From Candidatus Krumholzibacteriota bacterium (GTDB taxonomy: Bacteria; Krumholzibacteriota; Krumholzibacteriia; Krumholzibacteriales; Krumholzibacteriaceae), in NCBI GenBank assembly GCA_030613345.1, contig JAUWMD010000050.1:1-11810 (forward strand): a stretch of 11,810 nucleotides of DNA. The letters are read 5' to 3'. The translations under genes were made by a program, and so were the position numbers. This document shows, in pieces, positions 7,140 to 11,810 of the stretch (position 1 is its first letter; each line of letters opens with the position of its first letter). A model generated the notes under the pieces. It was given only the letters and a program-made list of their open reading frames with translations, was not told the DNA's origin and did no database searches.

Positions 7140-7577
7140 TCAATCCTTCAGGTCCCACCATCCGTACCAGTTGATGTAGATGACCACCTTCTGGTCCATG
7201 ATATCGTTTCCATCGAACATCTGTTTCTCCCACGTGTACTCGGCGCCGAGAGAGCCGGAGAGACCGGAGGGCACGAATGTGTCCAGTGAGACCCCCAATG
7301 TCGGTCCCATGATGTTGTTCCAGGGCAACCCCTCGGTATCCCACTTGTACCGCAGCTTGGCGTAAGTGTTCAGGGACGTATCGCCCCATTTCGCGAGGTC
7401 GATTCCCTGCTTGATCCAGCCGTCGAGCACGAGGTTCTGTTCGCCTTCCTTGGGTATCTCGTACCTCAGCTCTCCCCAGGTAGCTCCTCGCAGGCCCGCG
7501 ATCTCGGCGCGGACTCCACCTGTGCCCGCGACCATCACGAGCAGTAGCACCAGTGTTCCACCGATAAACCGGTTCAT
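7140..7577 (-). CDS. Small secreted beta-rich protein of the glycosyltransferase operon
   Basis: A 145-residue protein with a signal peptide (MNRFIGGTLVLLLVMVAGTGGVRA, cleavage before EIAG). The mature 121 residues alternate polar and hydrophobic positions and are rich in Trp, Tyr and Gly (WGELRYEI, LNTYAKLRYKWDT, GSLGAEYTW, VIYINWYGWWDLK). This suggests a small beta-barrel or beta-sandwich that ends on an aromatic strand, as outer-membrane proteins often do. I do not recognise the family with certainty; the pattern recalls the C-terminal domain of the NfrA phage N4 receptor, whose partner NfrB also carries a GT2 domain, but this is a guess from memory. The start at 7577 has AAGGAG (7589-7584) 6 bases upstream, lying within the last codons of the preceding glycosyltransferase gene. 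The 2-base gap implies translational coupling, hence a role in export or anchoring of the same glycan. Confidence 0.78.
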   Translation of the reverse strand: MNRFIGGTLVLLLVMVAGTGGVRAEIAGLRGATWGELRYEIPKEGEQNLVLDGWIKQGIDLAKWGDTSLNTYAKLRYKWDTEGLPWNNIMGPTLGVSLDTFVPSGLSGSLGAEYTWEKQMFDGNDIMDQKVVIYINWYGWWDLKD

Positions 7578-7579
7578 CG

Positions 7580-8992
7580 TTATCTCCTTCCGAATACGAG
7601 GGCGTGCGTCTCGCCCCACGAATGTTCTATCGTAAAGTCCTCGAGCAGTTTGCAGTCGCCGTCCAGGATGTCCCGGAAGCGCTCGCTCGGGTAATGCTTT
7701 CCGTAGTAGTCGTCCTCACAGATGACGAAATCGACACGCTCGTCGAGACTGCGGCCGTTCCCGTCACCGCGTATGAACCACGTGATGTGATCGAACCTCG
7801 CGCCGGGGTACTGCTCCTCGAGGGCGTATTCGTACATCACTCCGTCCCATCCGTTCGTCGCGACGGTCATACCGTCGAAACCGTTGTGCCTGAGGTACTC
7901 GATGACGGGGGTGACATCGGGATGCTGTCTCTCGAGCCACCTGAGGTTGTTGATCCCGTACGCCCACACGATGGTGATGACCGAGACGGTGAAGAAGACC
8001 TTTACCGCGCGGCTCGTCTCGCGCATCGAGAAGAGATGGGCGATGTGGTCGATCCCCATCGCGCCGGCCGGGGCGAGGAATATGATTGTAAACACGACGT
8101 TCTTGTTCACCGAAGTCTCCGTCCTCGTGATGATGTGGATCAGGAGGATCGGCGTCGATACGAGAATGAGCAGGGCGGCAAGACGCCTGTATCTCTCGTG
8201 GAAGAGACCGAAGGCGGCGAGCAGGTAGGCGAGCGAAATCCAGCGGAAGGTCCAGTCGAATATTGTTGCGAGCGGCAGGCTCGAGACCTCCCTGGCATTC
8301 TCGATCTGATAGATGACCTGCGGGTTGGGTGGATACGGAGAGAACCAGAAGAACATCGTCATGAAAACGGTCAGCGGCGCGAGGACGAAGAAGAGCGCCT
8401 TCATCATGCCGTGCCTCAGTATCACATATATGAGGAAAACCGGTATGAATGCCGGCAGGAGATACTTTGTAATCGCCGAGAGGCTGAGCAGGATCGTCGC
8501 CGTGACGAGCGCTGTGGCCTCATACGCGGGCGAGCCGGCCCTGTGCGCGGCAGCGGTCATCAGGAACGCCCCCCCGAGGAAGAGGGCGGCGGTCATGTCG
8601 TATGTGGCCAGCTTCATCAGGTAGAGCGCCTGGCCGGAAAACATGAATATCGCCGCGGCAAGGAGGCCGAGGTCTTTCCCGGTGAGGATCCTTGTGGCGA
8701 GGTAGATGCATACGGTGAGGGCCAGCCCGAGGATGATGTTCATGAAGCGGGCGCCGTACAGGCCGCCGAACGCGTCGCCGAACGAGGCGAAGAGGGGCCA
8801 GGTCATCACCGAGCCGGTATGCGCCGGGCAGCCGGGACAGTCTTCGCCGGCCGCGAGCTGGCGACCCATCACGATGTGGTACGCCTCGTCGACGAAGACC
8901 GAGTTGTAGTCGATCTTCACGAGGCTGATGACAAGGCCGTAGGCGAGCACGCCGGCAAGGAGGATGTAATGTATCCTGCTCGATCTCATCAT
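7580..8992 (-). CDS. GT-C fold membrane glycosyltransferase (GT39/ArnT/PMT-like)
   Basis: A 470-residue polytopic membrane protein with about nine or ten hydrophobic spans between residues 9 and 350, and a soluble C-terminal part (about 352-470). The first loop after span 1 carries FVDEAYHIV with D35-E36, the acidic pair expected as the catalytic site of GT-C enzymes that use lipid-linked sugars (PMT, ArnT, GT39/GT83). Further loop motifs are YDMT at 131-134 and FWFSPYPPNPQ at 215-225. The same first loop holds a CPGC motif (C52, C55). These enzymes move a sugar from a polyprenyl-phosphate donor on the outer face of the inner membrane to a lipid, glycan or protein. The start overlaps the GT2 stop by 4 bases (ATGA on the minus strand, 8992-8989), so the two are coupled; a role in the same surface glycan is inferred. 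The acceptor cannot be deduced. Confidence 0.85.
   Translation of the reverse strand: MMRSSRIHYILLAGVLAYGLVISLVKIDYNSVFVDEAYHIVMGRQLAAGEDCPGCPAHTGSVMTWPLFASFGDAFGGLYGARFMNIILGLALTVCIYLATRILTGKDLGLLAAAIFMFSGQALYLMKLATYDMTAALFLGGAFLMTAAAHRAGSPAYEATALVTATILLSLSAITKYLLPAFIPVFLIYVILRHGMMKALFFVLAPLTVFMTMFFWFSPYPPNPQVIYQIENAREVSSLPLATIFDWTFRWISLAYLLAAFGLFHERYRRLAALLILVSTPILLIHIITRTETSVNKNVVFTIIFLAPAGAMGIDHIAHLFSMRETSRAVKVFFTVSVITIVWAYGINNLRWLERQHPDVTPVIEYLRHNGFDGMTVATNGWDGVMYEYALEEQYPGARFDHITWFIRGDGNGRSLDERVDFVICEDDYYGKHYPSERFRDILDGDCKLLEDFTIEHSWGETHALVFGRR
7584..7589 (-). promoter_or_regulatory. Shine-Dalgarno site embedded in the upstream gene's last codons
   Basis: AAGGAG spans the final Gly-Arg-Arg codons of the GT-C gene, directly before its TAA, and stands 6 bases from the ATG at 7577. 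It selects this start over the longer open frame from 7619 and supports coupled translation. Confidence 0.8.
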
Positions 8993-11202
8993 TCCACCAG
9001 CTCTCCGATCTGGTCAGCGATCTTCACGAGGTATTTCGCCGACTTCCCTTCCGGCTCGTCGAACTCGATCCCCATCAGTGTCTCCGGGAAATCCTCCACA
9101 GGCAGCCTTATCGTCCGGGCCACCTTCCCGTCGAGCTCGACTATATCCTGGCCGACGATGACCCTGATCTTCACGGGGCTTCCAGGCTCGACGGGGATCT
9201 CGGTCGCGATCATGCAGCCCGTCTCCGATACGTTTCGTATCGCCGAATACCGCGGCCTGCTGTCGCCGTTCGTCACGATGGCGGGCAGCCAGGACCTCGC
9301 TCTTCGCGCCCTCTCGGGCAGGTCCTCGTCCTTTTTCAGCCGTCTGTCGAGGTGGGTCTCGTACCTCGTAGAATATTCGCTCAGGAACTTCGATATCGAC
9401 GAGGAGGAGAGATACCTCGTCAAGCGGTCCCTGCGCGAGCGCGGCATGCCGTTGAGCTTGATGCCGAGCCTCGAAGCGAGGTGACCGTTCGCCTTTACCG
9501 TCCTGCTGTGCGTGATGTAGCCTTCCGTCTCTATGTTTCCGCCGGGGAGGATCAGTTCGAGGTCGATCTTTCGTTCGGAAGGAGCCTTCCCGATCGTCAT
9601 TATCGAGATACCCTCATGGGTGAGGTTGTCGGCGATGGCGATGCGTTTCTCTCGTCCTTCGCCGTTCTCGTACCTGTAGAACATCGGGACGTTGTCGGGG
9701 ATGCGGAAATTCTCCCTCTTCTGGGAGAACTTCTTGCGGGCGTACTGAATGATCCCTATCCCCAGGCCGGTGTTGTAGAGGGCCCAGAGGCTGTTTACGG
9801 CTATTATGAACTCGTCGCTCCGATCGCCGAGCATCAGGAAGGTAAGCGCCCAGACGATCGCTGTGATGCTGACTAGCACGACAAGGATCTGCGGGGTGAG
9901 ATACCTGCCCGCCGATGCGCTGATTCCTTTGGGTGTTACCGCGAACTTCCGCGACCTCTTCGGCAGCAGGAATGCGAAGAGCGAGCTGATGTAGGTGAGG
10001 AACTTGCCCATGCTGAACTGCTCGAGCAGGAGATTCCCTCCATAGCCCCTTCCCATCTCGTTGAATGCGTATATCGATATCGCGTAGTACGGTATGAAGT
10101 GGAGGAGGTACTTTATATCGATCGCGTGCATCGGCAGAACGCCGGTGAACAGGATTATCGGCGGGGTGACGTAGAAGACCAGCTTCTGGAACCCCTCGAA
10201 CGGGTAGATCAGGCTCGCGAGGTAGCAGAGGCGCTGCGGGAAGCTCAACCCCTTGATGAAGAACGGATTGGCCTTGAAGAAGACCTGCCATCCGCCGAGG
10301 CCCCAGCGCCGCCGCTGGATGTGGAAGGGGACGATCGTCTCGGCGGCGATCCCGTACGCGAGCGGCTCGTTGTGGTATGCCGAACCCCATCCTTCCGACT
10401 GAAGCCGGATCGAGGTCAGCATGTCCTCGGTGATCGAGCCGGTGGCGAAGCCGTCGATGTCGTCGAGGGCTTTCCTCCTGATGATCGCGCACGTGCCGAC
10501 GAAGTAGGCTGCGTTCCAGTGGTCCCTGCCGGGCTGGATTATATAATAGAAGAGCCCCTGCTCGGCCCAGATATACTTCTTCCCGGGCGAGACGCGGTGC
10601 TGGAACGAATCGATGTTGTAGAACTCCTGCGGCGCCTGCGCGAAGCCGAGCTCGTCGTCCTCGAAATATCCCAGCAGGCGGTCTATGAAGTGGGGCAGGG
10701 GGGCGTGGTCGGCGTCGAAAACGGCGACAAACTCCGCCTCGGAGTGCTCGAGGCCGAAGTTCAGGTTGCCCGCCTTGGCGTTCTCGTGCTCCTCGCGGGC
10801 GAGATAGAGACAGTCCAGCTCCTCACAGAGCTCGCGGATCTCGGCGCGGCCTCCGTCGTCGAGGACGAGGGTCCTGTGCGGGTACTTCAGATCGTTGCAG
10901 GCGAGCAGCGTCTTGCGCAGCACCTCGACCGGTTCGTTGATCGTTGGTATGAGGACGTCTACGGTGCGGCCCTCGAGCGGCTCGGGGGTCTCGCGGGTGG
11001 TCGGTTTCCAGACGGTGAAGTAGAAGAGGAGCGTGGTGAAGAATCCAAAGACCTCGGCACACCACAGCGACCACGAGAAGAATAGGGCGTTCGGATTGAA
11101 CGTCTCCGTGACGCGCCAGTAGAGATAGTAAATCGTTACGGCGACCGCCAGTACGGCTATGACACGCCTGAAGCGCTCGCCTTTGAGGTTCCTGAAGTCC
11201 AT
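8989..11202 (-). CDS. BcsA-like processive glycosyltransferase (GT2) with two PilZ domains
   Basis: A 737-residue inner-membrane polysaccharide synthase. Two spans lie at about 11-30 and 42-64. The GT2 domain follows with DDGG (115-118), DxD as FDADH (162-166), TED (258-260) and QRRRW (296-300), the complete set for a processive cellulose-synthase-type enzyme. Spans continue at about 325-355, 363-380, 437-457 and 465-486. FAVT at 420-423 matches the FxVT gating-loop motif of BcsA. A first PilZ domain (about 496-600) has RENFR (496-500) and NLTHEG (526-531), close to the c-di-GMP-binding RxxxR and (D/N)xSxxG. A second (about 631-735) has NVSETG (657-662), with a degenerate arginine motif (RARRAR, 631-636). 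Polymer synthesis activated by c-di-GMP is inferred. The substrate is probably UDP-glucose or a related UDP-sugar, and whether the product is cellulose is open. No strong Shine-Dalgarno precedes the ATG at 11202. It leads the three-gene leftward operon. Confidence 0.92.
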   Translation of the reverse strand: MDFRNLKGERFRRVIAVLAVAVTIYYLYWRVTETFNPNALFFSWSLWCAEVFGFFTTLLFYFTVWKPTTRETPEPLEGRTVDVLIPTINEPVEVLRKTLLACNDLKYPHRTLVLDDGGRAEIRELCEELDCLYLAREEHENAKAGNLNFGLEHSEAEFVAVFDADHAPLPHFIDRLLGYFEDDELGFAQAPQEFYNIDSFQHRVSPGKKYIWAEQGLFYYIIQPGRDHWNAAYFVGTCAIIRRKALDDIDGFATGSITEDMLTSIRLQSEGWGSAYHNEPLAYGIAAETIVPFHIQRRRWGLGGWQVFFKANPFFIKGLSFPQRLCYLASLIYPFEGFQKLVFYVTPPIILFTGVLPMHAIDIKYLLHFIPYYAISIYAFNEMGRGYGGNLLLEQFSMGKFLTYISSLFAFLLPKRSRKFAVTPKGISASAGRYLTPQILVVLVSITAIVWALTFLMLGDRSDEFIIAVNSLWALYNTGLGIGIIQYARKKFSQKRENFRIPDNVPMFYRYENGEGREKRIAIADNLTHEGISIMTIGKAPSERKIDLELILPGGNIETEGYITHSRTVKANGHLASRLGIKLNGMPRSRRDRLTRYLSSSSISKFLSEYSTRYETHLDRRLKKDEDLPERARRARSWLPAIVTNGDSRPRYSAIRNVSETGCMIATEIPVEPGSPVKIRVIVGQDIVELDGKVARTIRLPVEDFPETLMGIEFDEPEGKSAKYLVKIADQIGELVE

Positions 11203-11228
11203 GGCACAGATGCTCGTCTTTTGAAGTA

Positions 11229-11241
11229 TGACCTCAGGTCA
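11229..11241. repeat. 13-bp palindrome TGACCT-C-AGGTCA
   Basis: Perfect 6-bp arms around a single C. It lies in the presumed leader of the glycosyltransferase operon, 27 bases upstream of its start codon, where it could be an operator or affect translation. Confidence 0.6.
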
Positions 11242-11289
11242 GGGCAGCAATCGAAAGATGCGAGATTCCCGTTGCAACCTTGGACCCAA

Positions 11290-11301
11290 TTGTTCGAACA
11301 A
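11290..11301. repeat. 12-bp palindrome TTGTTCGAACAA
   Basis: A perfect uninterrupted palindrome about 26 bases downstream of the predicted leftward transcription start. Its form suits a dimeric repressor site; no regulator is recognised. Confidence 0.6.
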
Positions 11302-11306
11302 CTATA

Positions 11307-11324
11307 TTCCCATCCATGTGGGAA
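11307..11324. repeat. 18-bp inverted repeat TTCCCA-N6-TGGGAA
   Basis: Perfect 6-bp arms around TCCATG, placed at about +3 to +20 of the predicted leftward transcript. It is a classic repressor position and would also be a hairpin in the RNA. Confidence 0.6.
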
Positions 11325-11333
11325 CATGTCATA

Positions 11334-11363
11334 ATTATACCATAGATCAACCGGTTATAACAA
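11334..11363 (-). promoter_or_regulatory. Promoter for the leftward glycosyltransferase operon
   Basis: On the minus strand TTGTTA (11363-11358), an 18-base spacer and a perfect TATAAT (11339-11334). Transcription would start near 11327, giving a leader of about 125 bases before the ATG at 11202. That leader contains all three palindromes. Confidence 0.5.
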
Positions 11364-11383
11364 CAGACCAGGGAGCAAAGCGC

Positions 11384-11810
11384 ATGGCTGAACGCTTAAG
11401 TCGGTGGTGGCTGGGGGATTTCCACGTCGGGCCTATAAGAAAAATATTCGAAAATCCCCGGAAAATCCTCTCTCCTTTCGTTAAAAAGGGGATGAGGTTC
11501 CTCGAGCCGGTGTGCGGGATGGGGTTTTTCACACTCGAGGCTGCGAGGCGTGCCGGACCGGAGGGCAGGGTCTACGCAGTCGACCTCCAGCCGAGGATGA
11601 TCGGCACCCTCGAACGCCGTGCGCGCCGTGCAAAGCTGGCCGATACGGTCGAGGCGAGGCTCTGCCCGGCTGAGACGATCGATGTGGGCGACCTCGACGG
11701 CACTATCGACATCGTGCTTGCCTTCTACCTCGTCCACGAGGTGCCCGACGCGGAAAGATTCTTCAGCGAAGTGAGGCAGGCGCTAAGGCCCGGCGGACGC
11801 TGCATCGTTC
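11384..11810 (+). CDS. Class I SAM-dependent methyltransferase, N-terminal part only
   Basis: 142 codons are open to the window edge. The start ATG at 11384 has AGGGAG (11370-11375) 8 bases upstream. The SAM-binding motif I is FLEPVCGMGFFT (39-50), with Glu-Pro in place of the more usual Leu-Asp. A beta-2 acidic end follows at VYAVDLQ (63-69, D67), motif II is near TIDIVLAFYLVHEVPD (107-122), and LRPGGR (134-139) marks motif III. This order is typical of Methyltransf_11/UbiE-like small-molecule or lipid methyltransferases. The substrate is not evident. It is divergent from the glycosyltransferase operon and shares its control region. Confidence 0.88.
   Translation, partial: MAERLSRWWLGDFHVGPIRKIFENPRKILSPFVKKGMRFLEPVCGMGFFTLEAARRAGPEGRVYAVDLQPRMIGTLERRARRAKLADTVEARLCPAETIDVGDLDGTIDIVLAFYLVHEVPDAERFFSEVRQALRPGGRCIV

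Larger units (their letters stand above)
11203..11383. other. Divergent regulatory region with three palindromes
   Basis: This 181-base AT-richer region lies between the leftward glycosyltransferase operon and the rightward methyltransferase. It holds no gene. It contains the promoter at 11334-11363 and three perfect palindromes at 11229-11241, 11290-11301 and 11307-11324. For the rightward gene a -10 such as TATAAC (11356-11361) or CATAAT (11330-11335) is possible but has no good -35. Confidence 0.6.

Noticed and set aside
7578..7619. Start of the small secreted protein at 7619
   Set aside because: It would overlap the GT-C gene by 40 bases and bury the signal peptide; the ATG at 7577 has AAGGAG at proper distance.
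7604..9484. 626-codon open frame on the plus strand opposite the two glycosyltransferase genes
   Set aside because: It is antisense to well-supported genes, its translation is low-complexity (Glu/Arg/Asp/Val-rich) with no domain, and it is explained by GC-rich codon bias of the true strand.
10099..11085. 328-codon plus-strand frame opposite the GT2 domain
   Set aside because: The opposite strand holds all catalytic GT2 motifs; this frame has no recognisable features.
11203..11327. c-di-GMP riboswitch in the leader of the PilZ synthase operon
   Set aside because: I looked for GEMM-like conserved segments on the minus strand and saw none; the palindromes do not form that fold.

Overview
The window holds two operon-like gene groups on opposite strands, with a partial gene at each edge. 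It is GC-rich, with densely packed genes, frequent 4-base ATGA start/stop overlaps and good Shine-Dalgarno sites. The gene content suggests a Gram-negative bacterium: Sec signal peptides, a cellulose-synthase-like enzyme with PilZ domains, a secreted beta-repeat protein, and a PknB-type kinase carrying a TolB-like domain and TPRs. That kinase architecture and the DUF4097-like protein recall the FCB/Acidobacteria/Krumholzibacteriota/Eisenbacteria range of phyla. The assignment is by resemblance only and is weak.

Left edge (1-347): the first 58 codons of a leftward secreted protein, whose mature start resembles bacterial pentameric ligand-gated ion channels. A 172-base divergent intergenic region follows, carrying a TATAAT promoter for the rightward genes.

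Rightward group (348-5895): a membrane-anchored Ser/Thr kinase with TolB-like and TPR domains, a long-chain acyl-CoA synthetase, and an extended-SDR/thioester-reductase-like protein. Both junctions between full reading frames are ATGA overlaps, so the three look like one translationally coupled operon. The synthetase is interrupted by one in-frame TAA at 3824-3826; everything on both sides is open, in the same frame and motif-complete. If the stop is a sequence error or is read through, the likely output is acyl activation followed by reduction of an acyl thioester, under the same transcription unit as a sensor kinase. A stem-loop with a T run ends this group where it converges on the next gene.

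Leftward group (11202 down to 5965): a BcsA-like processive glycosyltransferase with two C-terminal PilZ domains, a GT-C membrane glycosyltransferase of the PMT/ArnT/GT39 type (ATGA overlap), and a small secreted beta-rich protein (2-base gap). Together they look like a c-di-GMP-responsive surface glycan module without recognisable BcsB, BcsZ or BcsC partners in view. After a 215-base gap comes a secreted DUF4097-like protein with a strict 18-residue repeat, possibly transcribed separately.

Right edge (11203-11810): an intergenic region with three perfect palindromes and a promoter for the leftward group, then the start of a rightward class I SAM-dependent methyltransferase. No RNA genes, mobile elements or CRISPR arrays were seen.
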